Assembly: GCA_026027325.1 (NCBI GenBank)
Contig: JAMSLZ010000003.1
Location: 1,674,001-1,738,000 of the forward strand
Reading direction: 5' to 3'
Length of the DNA stretch: 64,000 bases
Source: Actinomucor elegans
Lineage: Eukaryota; Mucoromycota; Mucoromycetes; Mucorales; Mucoraceae
The position numbers and the translations under genes are program-made. The notes under the pieces were generated by a model. The model was not told the origin of the DNA. It did no database searches and was given only the letters and a program-made list of their open reading frames with translations. This document shows positions 1 through 11,239 of the stretch, in pieces; the first letter of the stretch is position 1, and the number at the start of each line of letters is the position of its first letter.

Positions 1-53
1 TTTTAGATCTACAGTACCGTCATCCTCAGTTTTTCTAATATGACATGTTATAG

Positions 54-683
54 ATACCTACCTTTTAAGCATCAAAACATTGGCCCTGAGACGCGTGTTG
101 GTGTGATTGGTATTGGCGGTCTTGGTCATTTAGCTGTAGGTCTCTTTTTTTTTTTCAACTGCATCAATGAACAAGATAGCTAACATGGTCTGAATAGCTA
201 CAATGGGCTAAAGCCAAGAAATGCCCCAAAATTGTAGCCATTTCCACCTCTACGCGTAAACAAGAGGACGCCACCAAACTAGGTGCTACAGATTTTGTAG
301 TTTTAGATCAGCATGGTGATTTTGATGAAAAATACGCCAAAAGTGTCGATGTACTTTTAGTCTGTGGATCTGGCAAATCCACTAACTGGGGAAAATTAGC
401 TGAGCTCATTGATACACGCGGTAAGATGGTCTTGATCGATGTACCTGATGAGCCCATCTTATTACCTGCTGCCGCTCTTGTCTACCGCCACATCAGCCTT
501 ATTGGTACATTTGTCGGCAGTAATGATGATTTGAGAGAGATGCTGGCTTTTGCTAGCGAAACTGGCGTTAGACCTTGGATCCAAACTGTCAAGAACACAC
601 TTGAGGGCGTCAATGGTGGCTTACAAGATTTAATGAACGGTAAAGCCCATTATCGTCTTGTCATTTCTGGTAAAGGGCGTTAA
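54..683 (+). CDS. Zinc-type (cinnamyl-alcohol-like) alcohol dehydrogenase, C-terminal part
   Basis: This is the 3' part of a medium-chain NAD(P)-dependent alcohol dehydrogenase; the 5' exons lie before the window. Two exons are clear: 54-135 and 198-683, joined across an intron at 136-197 that begins GTAGGT and ends AATAG. The first carries the Rossmann nucleotide-binding loop VGVIGIGGLGHLAL, and splicing restores the family sequence HLALQWAKAKKCPK. The second holds the rest of the cofactor domain and the C-terminal part of the catalytic domain. The catalytic zinc ligands of the family lie upstream and cannot be checked. The wording of the Rossmann region fits the cinnamyl/NADP-dependent ADH subgroup, but the substrate cannot be read from this fragment. 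Position 53 is the last base of a preceding intron; where the exon before it ends is not clear. Confidence 0.88.
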
Positions 684-1266
684 GAGTTATATACAATAAA
701 GATTGACGCTTAGAGTGTAATTACAAAAAAGTCTAGCTGTTCGCACAGAGTATGAAGTGATCCAAATGATTGGTGTCTTTCCTGAGATTTACTCGGTAAC
801 TTCGCTCCATGGCTAATTTCTAAGCCCCACTATTTTCTTTTGATAGCGTCTAAAACTATTACACTTTTTAAAATTGGTTCTAGGCTGTAGATAAGATGCC
901 AGTCGAGACTAGACTTTATGAATAGTTTGTTTGGTTGTGTTTCCTAAATACCTTGGGAAAATATTTTTCATCGAATGGCTGGTATGGAAATAATTGTCTT
1001 GTTGTTGAATTGAGAATGGCGAGTTATACTAGAGGCAGTCAACTGAAGCAAGAGATGATAGCTTGGGTGCCAATTCTCACTGGCTAGAATCATAAAACAA
1101 TGCTCAACAAAATAACGTATATGCGGGTTAAAAATAAATCTCTATCGCTCTCTCCACAAACGAACGGTTCTTCTATATTTTGAGGGCCAGCATGCCTCTT
1201 ATACACTTTTGTTAGATGACAAAAAAGCTGACTTTATTGAGACATTTAAACGACCAGATTCTTTCT
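684..1266. other. Intergenic, convergent genes
   Basis: This lies between the ends of the dehydrogenase (+) and the aminotransferase (-). I see no open frame with protein-like composition, no RNA gene and no repeat here. Confidence 0.6.
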
Positions 1267-2518
1267 TTACAAACCCTCTTTGGGCCACATCCAGTCAAAG
1301 GTATCTTTGATTTCGCTGTTTTGAATACCACGGTACTCATCGTAAAGCTTCTTGAAACCTTCGCCAATTTCAGTTTGTTCACCACTACCGATTAAGATGA
1401 TTTGATCGCCACGGACAATTTTTTTGACAGGCGTAATGATAGCAGCTGTACCACAAGCAGCGACTTCTTCAAATTTACCTTCTTCAACTTCTTTCAAAGT
1501 AACCTGTCTCTCTTCGACCTTCCAACCCAACTTCTTTGCAACATCTTCTAATGAGAGACGTGTAACAGATCTCAAGATAGAGTTGGAGTCGGGTGTAACG
1601 AATGTACGCACACCATTAGCATCTAAAGCGATCTTTTAGTTATAAATTCGACCAACACATGTAGAGAGCAAGTTTACCAGCATGAGTTAATGCAACAAAG
1701 TTGGATGTAGAGAATTCATCGATATAAGTATGAGTTTTGGAATCGAGATGAAGAGTAAGAGCATAACCTGCTTTCTTGGCTTTCATGATAGGACCAAAAG
1801 TAGGAGCATAATTGCCACCTAACTTGGTTCCACCAGTACCATTAGGAGCACCTAGTAGTGATTATGCAAACTCAGTACTGAAGCTCAATCAAGTTGTTTC
1901 GTTTACTCACTTCTGTCAAAGTCTTCAATAACAATAGCATCTACAGGCTTAACACCACCAGTATAGAAAGCACCGACGGGCATGGCAAATACAACAAAGG
2001 TGAATTCGGGAGCAGCACCCATACCAATGAAGGGGCCGCTACCGAAAAGAAGAGGACGGATATAAAGTGATCCACCAGTTTCTTTGGGTGGAACGTATTC
2101 AAGGTTGGCTTCGACACAACGACGAACGCCTTCAACAAAGACATCCTCAGGGACAACAGGCATGAATGCCATATCAGCACTACGTGCCATTCTAGCGGCA
2201 TTCACATAAGGACGGAAAATACGAACGCGACCTTCCGCGTCACGGAAAGCCTTCATACCTTCAAAACACTATAAGACCTCGCGCTTTAGTTTTGATACGT
2301 ATTTATATATAAAGGAAATTATTCTCTACCTGTTGACCATAGTTGAGGCCAGTTGCGCACATGTGTACTTTTAATAATGGGTCAGTTGCCATAACACCTT
2401 TATCCCAACCTGTCTCCTCGGTCCAAGTATATTTGACATAACCATTGATATCTCTATATTGAAATCCCATAGTGGAGAAATCAAAGGTAGCTGAAGGTGG
2501 TGTGACAGGTTTGGACAT
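1267..2518 (-). CDS. Branched-chain amino-acid aminotransferase
   Basis: This is a PLP-dependent fold-type IV transaminase for Leu/Ile/Val and their 2-oxo acids. It has four exons, 2518-2330, 2268-1911, 1851-1678 and 1622-1267, separated by 55-61-nt introns with GT/AG ends. They join to an uninterrupted 358-aa protein starting MSKPVTPPSATFDF. Family landmarks are in order: the N-terminal YGQQCFEGMKAFRD region, the PLP-lysine segment GGTKLGGNYAP (Lys near residue 192), TPDSNSILRS, and EVAACGTAAIITPV near the C terminus, ending in a WMWPKEGL-type tail. No long N-terminal extension is visible before the ATG, so a mitochondrial presequence is not obvious; fungi have both mitochondrial and cytosolic isoforms. 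The frame is intact and every splice was confirmed by phase. Confidence 0.95.
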
Positions 2519-2693
2519 GGTTTTGATATGTATTAAGCTTTATTTATTATAGAAAAGAAAAGAAGAGGCTTTTCGGTAGCGGTGGTGGTATTATATAAAC
2601 TGATGATAAAAACGAACAAGGATCTAGCCAATGGGGAATTAGATGACTCTTTTTCACTCATGGAAACTTTCGATTGAGCGGTAGAATATTCTA

Positions 2694-4183
2694 CTACTGC
2701 TGTTGCTGTGGCACTGTTTGTTCTTCCGGAGTGACATTTTGATATATAGTGCCTATAAGACTTAACGCATGGATACGATTGGCAGCTTCTGTTTTACTAC
2801 ATTTGGTATCATCAAGCACTTCATCACAAACATCACGCAGTACGCTTTCGATTTCCAGCTTGGATCCTCTCCAAATAGCTTCCAAGCCCTACATTTCATG
2901 TCAATCATTATCCAAAATAGATTATCTAAAATACAAACCTTTGTTGCTGCTGCTTCCTCCAACTTGGCTCGTTCTTCATCTGATAATCCTTTTTCTTCAG
3001 CTTTTTGAAGTTCACCAAATGTCGATTGCAAATCGTATGCTGTTCTCAATGTGCCCACTGTTTGGCTAAAGATATAACTCTTTTCGCGGATGCTGTAATA
3101 CATACCACCCAAGCCAAATACAGATTTTTTGCTGCTATAATGATTTGCCTTCATATTATATACGTAACCAATAGCATGCAATAACTCGACACCATGGTTT
3201 TCCAATTTCAAATCATCCGCTTCCTTTTGGATCAATTTTACAAATTCCTTCTCACCATGAGTATTATACAAATTGAGCTTATGGATAAGCTTTTCGCAAA
3301 GCACTTGGATACGTTTGGCACGCACCAAATTGCGTTCTTGCTCGTTCTCCACTTTCTGTACTTCTCTTTCAGCTTTTTCCTCAGGCGAAAGCTCGTGATC
3401 ATCGTCTTCTGCAGTCTCCAACGCTTCTCTCATGTCTTTACCAATCGATATTTCGCCAATGATGTCCACAAATCGATCACCACCAAATGATTGCTTAAAG
3501 AAATCTTCGGGATCCACTATGAAGCATACGTTATTTAGAATACAATAATTTATATTATCCATTACACTCTATTTACCGAATCCTCCATCGGGCTTTACGC
3601 CATTCTCTTCACCAAATTCGTTATATCTCTTTCTCAACTTGGGGTCTGAGAGAATTTGATAGGCTTCAGATATCTTCTTAAACTGTTGATGTGTTAGGCA
3701 AACATGATTTTGATGGAAGTTTATTTCTTCTTTTACTATTTTTACCTTGTCTTCAGCAGTAGGATCGTTTTGATTCTTATCAGGATGATATCGGATAGCC
3801 ATCTTTCTATAAGCTTTCTTGATTTCATCTTGATCTGCTGACACTTGAATACCGAGCAAGTCATAGTATTCCGTAGAAACTGGTTTTTCGTCTATTGTAT
3901 TAAAACTGTTAGAATAAAGAACATCCTCTCTATGCCCATACGATCTTGTACCTGTTCCTTTTCTTCTACTGCTCGAAGCTTTTGATTTGGCATTGCTTTG
4001 TGTCGGCTTGGCATTAGGTTCTGTGACAATATACGATTCTACTTGCTCGCAAGCAAAGCATTTGACGGATACTTTTTGTCCAACAGCTACTCCTTCGGGT
4101 AAATATTCGATAGGCGTAATACACTTTTTACAAGAAGTCTTGATATAAGGTTCTGGTTTTCTTGATTCGAATACTTTAGTCAT
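2694..4183 (-). CDS. J-domain co-chaperone with N-terminal Cys cluster and DnaJ-X domain (CAJ1-like)
   Basis: This is an Hsp70 co-chaperone of 438 aa from four exons: 4183-3746, 3682-3577, 3516-2939 and 2888-2694 (introns 50-63 nt). Residues 18-45 hold two CxxC pairs (C18, C21, C42, C45), as in a small zinc ribbon. The J domain follows at roughly residues 100-168, with its HPD tripeptide at 133-135; an intron interrupts it after AEDK. The rest matches the DnaJ-X domain seen after the J domain in yeast Caj1-type proteins: a DPEDFFKQSFGG segment, an acidic/charged stretch, and the GVELLHAIGYVY and FGLGGMYYS segments. The C terminus is Gln-rich (QQQQ). The start is the ATG of MTKVFESRKPEPY; a longer in-frame upstream reading crosses homopolymers and is unlikely. 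The Cys cluster before the J domain is the less usual part. Confidence 0.9.
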
Positions 4184-6846
4184 ATCGATTGTTGTGAAAG
4201 GAAAAAAAAAAAAAAAAAAAAAAAGACTTGGTGCTCCTGGGGTTAAAAAAAAAAAGTTCAGGTAGGTCATTTTCATGTGCTTGTTGTGGCTTTCTTTCTG
4301 GTTTTAGCTGACACGATAGTTATACCATACCCAACGTAGGCGGAATACAAATATTGTGATTTTGATGATTCTAAATAATCGTTTTGACATGTAAATTTTT
4401 CTTTTGCAGTGTGAATGCGACGATAGCTTTCATCTGTATCATAATTTGATTGTAAGAAAAAATAGTAATAATTAAAGTAATGTTTACGTGCTTTATGGTA
4501 TTTCAAGTGTATTTAATCTAGAAACGAAAGCTCTAAAACTCATCTATACAATACAAATATATGAGCCCAATTATGGGAAATTTAGCTTCAAAAAATTAAA
4601 GATTTATTATATAAATATGTTATAATGACAACAACGAATGCATAGTAGTTTATTTCACTTTTTTTTTTCGTTCAAGCCAGATCGAAGAGAGTTAGGGCGA
4701 ACCCAAAAAAAAAAAATTCCATTTTGGGCACTGGGAGGATTATTATCAGAACGCCATGTAAAAATCAGGTAAGGAAAAGGTTATATTAATAGATTCTATG
4801 CTAAGACAAAAGATAGAAGCTATTGCTAATGATACACCAGAGTTTATTCTTGATATCGTTTGATGTCTTTACGGATGATTGCTAAACTTTGGATAGTTAT
4901 GGAGGGTTTCTCATTGAAAATGAATCGGAAGTGAGCCTTATATATTTGAGATAGAATAATGACAATAACATGATGTACTCCCCGATACCCATCCCACTCC
5001 TTCTCCAAACAACACGCCATCAGCTTCCTGGATATGCATAAACGCTTACAAATGTCAGAAACGATAGCAGATCCATTATCATTCCTACTAAATCAGCTAC
5101 TGACTAAAAAAATTCGAAACGTTGACATTATCTCTCCTTGGTTTCTTCGCAGGCCCACCATACGCGCTATCCTTCATGAACTTGATGATATTTTCCACAA
5201 TTACCTCCCTCCTCTTACCTTAACTCCCTTAGATTCTCGCCTCTTAGATTGGTTTCCCCAAAGCCCACACAGCTAAGTCGCTAGTACCCAAATGACTTCT
5301 CTTCTTCCTTAGTCTTTTGGTCCTTGACTCCAAAGGGATTTTTATACTCCACTTTCCTTCAGATCTAGCCTGGACGGTATAGGTGTGCTTAATTAACACT
5401 ACAGGCTCACTAAGGCCTTTTTGTATATAATAAAATTCTTATTAGCCTAACGTGGTGTGCAAAAATGTTGAGCTGCTAAGAGTATCGAACGTTATAGAAG
5501 CCGAGAGTGGAAGTTGAAGCGAGGATATCTGGAATGGTAATAGTGGGTTATAGGGTTTCGAAGATGACTTCTTTCCGCCTATCAGATTTTCTAGGTCAAA
5601 GGAAGAGGAAGTAGTTGGCGCCTTTGTTACATTTACGACAGAAGTGAAGAGTAAATCTGTTCGAGAGTATGATGAAACAGTTGTTTGTTTGTCATGTTTG
5701 CATGTTTATCAAGGCTAAAATGATATACTGTATTTCAAAGTAAATAGGCCATGGCCAGTGACCAGAACCAACGCCAACGTATATCCGGTTTTTTGAGTAT
5801 TAAGGGTTTGGTTTCAAGGGGGTTAATACTTGCTTAGAGTTCAATTTTTGGATTAACTGTCTTTACCTTAGCCATTCATATGTATGTGTGTGAAATTGAA
5901 ATAAGGATCTGCAATATATATGAACATCCAACTAATACGTAAATGATATGCTACTATACGCATAGTAGTTTTTATTTCTGACCTTTAGTTTTAAATCCAC
6001 TACGTGGTACACCTTAAAATTATTTTGCCAGGCCTTGCTTTGGCAATTAAATTGTGCAGTATCTCTTAAAATCCAAAAAACCAGTTATCAAATCACTTTA
6101 AACCAAGTATGTATACCTTTTAATAACTGTACTACCAGATTATGTGTTGGTTCTGGAATCAAACCAGGAAATCAACTCATGCAATGCATGCATCTTTTTT
6201 TTTAGTCCAATCGATTCCAGTGGCAATAGATTTAAATTGATATGCCAGTAATATATGACAACATATTTATTCAATTGAACTGTCTGCTGTTTTTGTGACA
6301 GAGAATGAAAAACGAAATGAAGCCCTATTATCATTTGTTAAAGGTTTTAACAGATACAATCTTTTATTCTGCATATAAACTACTAATCAGATGTGACGTT
6401 TGACCGAGATATCTATAGATCATTAGCCCTAGATCATAGTTTTACAATCAAACACTAAAATGCAATTAACCTGTTGGGCTCCAATCGTATATTTATGTGA
6501 CAGATGATACTATCTTACTCAAATCTAATACATTGTAATACAAAGTTATGAGTGTACCCACAAATAAACCTCGTCAAATATACTTTATGTACCATACGTA
6601 CTGTAGGTTCAAGTGGATATGTATATAATCAGAGTCTTTTATGTCACAGCTGAGTTGGTTTTCCTTTTCTACGATCTTGATATTACTTGAATCAAAGAGA
6701 AAAATCTTTGCAGTTAGGCTAAGGAAGGATAACAGTACATAAAAACAAAGAATAACCCTGTAGCTCTACAATGTGGCTTGTTTGATTTGAATATGTATAA
6801 GTAGTGGCTATTGTTGGTTACTTTTTGTTATCATTACATATGCAAC
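4184..6846. other. Intergenic region, AT-rich
   Basis: This spans 2.7 kb between the divergent DnaJ-X gene and the membrane-protein gene. It contains an A-tract at about 4201-4224 and a copy of the dispersed repeat near 6366-6409. An 80-codon frame at 5034-5276 has no recognisable domain and is not called as a gene. Sequence just before 6847 aligns with the start region of the paralogue at 51.5 kb. Confidence 0.55.
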
Positions 6847-8016
6847 ATGGATGTATTATATGAAAGAAATGTCGTTACATTGCTAACCACGATTATCTCC
6901 AACATTATAACTATAGTGTTACTTGGTATATCTGTGGGAATTAAGACTAATGACTATAGCGATGAAGAACTGTTAAAAGAAAGAGATGATATCGAAAACT
7001 ATGTAACGTCATTTTTTTTTCTATTTGCCTTTCCCCTTTTCTTTATCGTGTATGCAGCAAGCTCTCTAAGCGGTTTAATCAGGGATTTGTCTGTGGGCAT
7101 ACCATACAAGTATATTCGCGTATTGTCCGATGCAAGGTACTTTATCGGCTATGATTCCAAGGACAAATTTGACAAAGATCAACAAAGCTGTAGCGAGAAC
7201 AACTGTAGTCAACTCACGGAAGATGATAAAACCAATACAGATGATACGTCAGTAGATCGCCTTTTTAAATTTGATAGTCGTGAAAGCGATATAGATGGCA
7301 TTCGATTGCCAACACTATGGCTCCCAAAATACTGGCCGGAAAGAGTCAAAAAAGTGAAACGTCCTCTAATGTTGACTTTACCAGATAAAAGATATATCAG
7401 TGATCCTACGTTTGACGGGATGTATTCTGTAAAAAGTAGCAAGGGCTGCTTATTTGGTGTCGTTCAGTGTGTCTCAGGAATAGCCATGTCATGTATGCGC
7501 TTACAACAAAGTATAGATATGATGCACACAATGGACGTTGTATCAATGCTCACAAGCTATTTTCTGCTATGTATTATAATAGCTGCAGCATGTAATCCAG
7601 GTTACTATTGCAAACCAGTTGTATGTATACCTAGAAAAAAATTGAAAATATATCAAAAGCTCAACAATAAGTTGTCCTACCCCGAATTGCGCTTGCGTAT
7701 CCATTCGTTTTTTGACAAAGACAGGGCGATTGTATTAATTTTGATTCTCTTATCAATACCAATATGTTTAATGGCTGCATTACTGGTTTACATCAACAAA
7801 AACAACACATTGTTATTAGCATTAAGCGTAGTTTGGGTATTGGTAACGACAGTCTTTGAATCTCTAGTAATCTTACTATTTAATGACGGAACCGCCTTCG
7901 TTCTTTCAGCAACAGCTACACTGGGTTTGTTTACTACACTGCTAGTTTGCTCTTGCTTAAATGCAACACCCGAGCAAAAATATCCCAGCAGTGCAAGTTG
8001 GCTGCCACATTTCTAA
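6847..8016 (+). CDS. Multipass membrane protein of unknown family (intact copy)
   Basis: I do not recognise this 389-aa protein. It is a single exon beginning MDVLYERNVV. The first in-frame codon of the longer reading is TTG at 6811, and a TAG lies just upstream at 6801-6803, so the ATG at 6847 is chosen; the paralogue at 51.5 kb also keeps MDVxYERN. Hydrophobic segments suggest about six or seven membrane spans: one near the N terminus, one around FFFLFAFPLFFIVY, a central Cys-rich span ending NPGYYCKP, and three or four in the last 130 residues. Between spans 2 and 3 is a soluble loop rich in Asp, Ser and Asn, followed by a conserved block LTLPDKRYISDP. The C terminus reads NATPEQKYPS and WLPHF in both copies. 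Neighbours give no functional hint. Confidence 0.75.
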   Translation: MDVLYERNVVTLLTTIISNIITIVLLGISVGIKTNDYSDEELLKERDDIENYVTSFFFLFAFPLFFIVYAASSLSGLIRDLSVGIPYKYIRVLSDARYFIGYDSKDKFDKDQQSCSENNCSQLTEDDKTNTDDTSVDRLFKFDSRESDIDGIRLPTLWLPKYWPERVKKVKRPLMLTLPDKRYISDPTFDGMYSVKSSKGCLFGVVQCVSGIAMSCMRLQQSIDMMHTMDVVSMLTSYFLLCIIIAAACNPGYYCKPVVCIPRKKLKIYQKLNNKLSYPELRLRIHSFFDKDRAIVLILILLSIPICLMAALLVYINKNNTLLLALSVVWVLVTTVFESLVILLFNDGTAFVLSATATLGLFTTLLVCSCLNATPEQKYPSSASWLPHF

Positions 8017-8673
8017 GTTTTCATAATCTCTACGAACCTTATGTATATATCATTTTATCTACTTTAAAAAAACATTCCTCTTCTTCAAATAACCCAAATT
8101 ATACTAGCTACACTTTAATAAACAATCCTACATTTATGTACTTTATAATAAATTAAACATAGATTGAAATTGGAGAAAATAAATAGATGCACGTAGTTAT
8201 CCCTCGTTAAAATCTTAAAGCCACATCTAGAGATTCGCAAGAGCAATATTTTTTTGGGGAGAATATATAGTAAACTGCCCTTTTTCCTACGAGCTATCTA
8301 ACATGTATATTATAATTATTATAGCTATATAACGTTCCTTGTTACATTTTTAATTAAATACTAGAAGAAATTTAAGTCATGCCTTCAAGACATACTACAC
8401 AAGCTTTAACCATTGAAAATTTAAACTTATTACTCATTAATTGCTAAATCATATCTTTAGATTATAGCTTTGAAACATGATCATGTACAAAGTTAAAGAG
8501 CAAGAGAAAATTGTTTAGAGATTCAGTGACCTTTTGCAACACTTTTAGTATTATCACGTTTTTATTATACAAGGAAGAGAGAGAGACAAATTTTAGAAGA
8601 AATCTAATTTTTTAGTTACTGAAAAAAAAAAAAATAGTGTTGCTAATAAAATGTTTGTTATTATACACTTTCT
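8017..8673. other. Intergenic, convergent genes
   Basis: AT-rich sequence between the ends of the membrane-protein gene and the nucleoside-transporter pseudogene. No gene or structured repeat was seen. Confidence 0.55.
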
Positions 8674-10641
8674 TTAAATTAACATACCAGCAATGGACAC
8701 TGACATAAAGGTAGACAGGGAACCGCAAACCAAAGCAGAGATTGCCAACACAGATATATCACCCGATCTCGATGGAGCCATCGCACTCAGTACACTCACT
8801 TGCATACCTACACTACCAAAATTTGCAAATCCACATAACGCATAGGTAGATACTAACAAAGAACGCATTGACAATTGATCCTTCTACACAGTCATCATAT
8901 TGTCGTATGCTATGAACTCATTGGACTATAGCTTGATCGCCATCAATCGACCCACAATCACCAGGTCTTGATTATCAGCTCCTATCAACCAGGCAACCTA
9001 ATCCCAAAGTCAGGCATCCCCCCCTTTTTTTTCCTTCTTCAATGAAAAACTAGATATACCGGCACAAACAGGTATCCAGTCACCATCTGAAGTGTTAGTT
9101 CTTGAATATTCACAAATTGACCCAACCAAGTCAAGAACTCGTTAAAGGCATACAAAATAGCCAAAATTGAAATAATATTGGCCATGATTAAAAAGACGAC
9201 TTTGATACCGACCTCTGCACCCTTACTAGCAGCATGAAGAATATTAGTAGTGTCATCTATGCGGATGGGGATATCTGCATTGGTTTTGGTAATGGATTCC
9301 TCTGTTTCTGGGTAATAAAGTTTGGATATAGCGATGGAGCAAGGAATTAACATGATACATGAGGCGAGTAACGCTTGACTTGATACACCTATTGCCATAT
9401 AAACGTACAAAGTAGACCCTGATATAGTTGCAAATCCTGCTGTCATAATTTGATGGAGCTCCGATCGTGTTAGTTGCGGTACTAATGGTGCAACCAACAA
9501 GACATTTTCGCAAGCGCCTAAAAAGGGCTGATACAGAGAGCTTAAGCTACAGTGATATCTATGTAGCATAGTTACTTACAGTGGCAGCAACAACAATAGA
9601 CTCTGCGCCCGAAATATCCAACACTGCAATAAACATGATAGATACCTTTTTTAATATCCATTGAATCGCCCCAACATAATACAACATTTGTACTGTCGAT
9701 GCGAAAAAAAATACAAGCTGGAAAGATATTGAGTGCATACGTATTTGCATTGACAGCAGCTGTTCCAAACAGAAACTCTGCTCCATACATGGCATTATGT
9801 AGATATGACACGGAAAAATCTGAAATCCATCTGAACAAGTCATGACCAACTGACGTTCGAAATACGAACAAGGCTAAAAGAAACTGTAATAAAAGGGCGG
9901 TGAAGATAGCATTCCATTTTACAGCCTTTCTGTGCTTCAATAGTTTTAGTAAACTATACACATATATATATCACTGATGCATTACCTTGGAAAAAATAAA
10001 TGTAATCGAAATGAACACTACAATACCAAACAGCGATATAAGTCTTTTGAAGCGTGGTGAGCCGTGTTTTTCAGGAAAGGAAAACACAGTAACTGTAATA
10101 ATGATCGCTACTATTGATCCATAGCTTATGCTACGCACAAACTTATTTTTGATACATCGTTTTGGAGCAGTAGATATTATGTTAATCAAGTAGCTCCCTG
10201 GATGCGTAATTATAGTGGTAGATACGTAACGAAAGAAAAAATAGAGGGATATCCAAGCGTACATGATCCCCAATACCAGAAGCTCTTGGTTGTAGCCTTT
10301 TGGTATCTGTAAAGCGTAAGCGGCGCATACGAATCCAGTTAAAATAAGCCATACCACGGGCCTGTCAATGTAAAGATCAATCAACTGGTATGCTATATAT
10401 CATTATGCTTCTACTGTATGTACTCCTTGTGTTTGTGAATGAACTTTTTCCATCTGGATGCTTTGGTGGTATTTGTGGCAGACGGATGGGTGGATTTCTG
10501 ATGATCTACAGCACCCTCTTTGGTTTCTGGCGGCACGTCTCTTATCTGGTTGTGGTGTAGTACAGGTTGAGAAACAGCAGGTTGCTGTTGATTACCAGTA
10601 CCACTGAACGGAATTGAAACGGAGGATTCATTTTGGCTCAT
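8674..10641 (-). pseudogene. Concentrative nucleoside transporter (CNT family), disabled
   Basis: Five exons reconstruct a CNT-type, cation-coupled nucleoside transporter of about 582 aa: 10641-10415, 10361-9986, 9934-9580, 9527-9060 and 8997-8674. All introns have GT/AG ends and matching phase. Family landmarks are PKGYNQELLVLGI, FRTSVGHDLFRWI, the SGAES segment, GACENVLLVAP (equivalent of the GQxExPLL signature), TRSELHQIMTAGFATI, GRLMAIKL, SNEFIAYDN and SGDISVLAISAL. Three lesions break it. Exon 3 is one base too long at the A8 run 9704-9711 (T8 in the coding sense): seven would restore NIFPACIFFASTVQM. Exon 5 has in-frame TAG at 8928-8926, inside MAIKL/SNEF, and TAG at 8886-8884, inside MMTV/KDQL. 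Conserved coding sequence continues on both sides of each. The frameshift alone could be a sequencing error; two more stops make real decay likely. Confidence 0.85.
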
Positions 10642-11239
10642 GGTATCCTTTCAAAATTTAGAAAAAAAAAGAGGAAAAAGAAAGGTCGAAATTGTATACA
10701 AATAAGCACTTAAACGTTTGGATCGGCGATTATACAGCATACTTGTTAACATATTACCATAGGAATGCATAGAACATACTAGCTTATTAGGCTTAAGTGC
10801 CCCTAATTCAGTACATGAAGATCAAGGGAGCGGATCCAGATTTTGATTGCTGTTGTACACAGATACTGATATGAAACAACTATAACGTGTTTTATCTTGG
10901 ATTATGTAATACGAACACAAGATATGTAACAAAAGAACGTGTTTTAATTTCAAGTTATAGACGCGTAAAGAACGATGACTGGACGCGTCTTCTTCTAATG
11001 AGCAAATAGAGTTTCCGATGCAGGGACTTGATTAAATAGCAAGCATATAATATTGAAAGTGGTATTGTATTAGGTGGAATTAAGGTAACAAGTAGGTATT
11101 AAGTAATAATTAAACAAGCTTATAGACTAGCTTGTACGAAAAAAGAGAGAAAGAGGGAGAGTTGGGGAGGGAAAACTTTGTAGTAGTAATATATATATAG
11201 ACAAAAGGGAAAAAAAAAGTACATACAAGGGATTGAAGA
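10642..11239. other. Intergenic region
   Basis: This lies between the transporter pseudogene and the 3' end of the Sec2-like gene. I see purine-rich AT sequence and no gene. Confidence 0.5.

Noticed and set aside
5034..5276. 80-codon frame (MHKRLQMSETIADPL...).
   Set aside because: No recognisable domain, no splice partners, and stop-rich flanks; possibly a transposon scrap but unsupported.
10362..10414. Apparent frame error at the first exon junction of the nucleoside transporter.
   Set aside because: Placing the acceptor at 10363-10362 instead of the nearer AG gives an in-frame join (YIQ to PVVWL) and a normal 53-nt intron.
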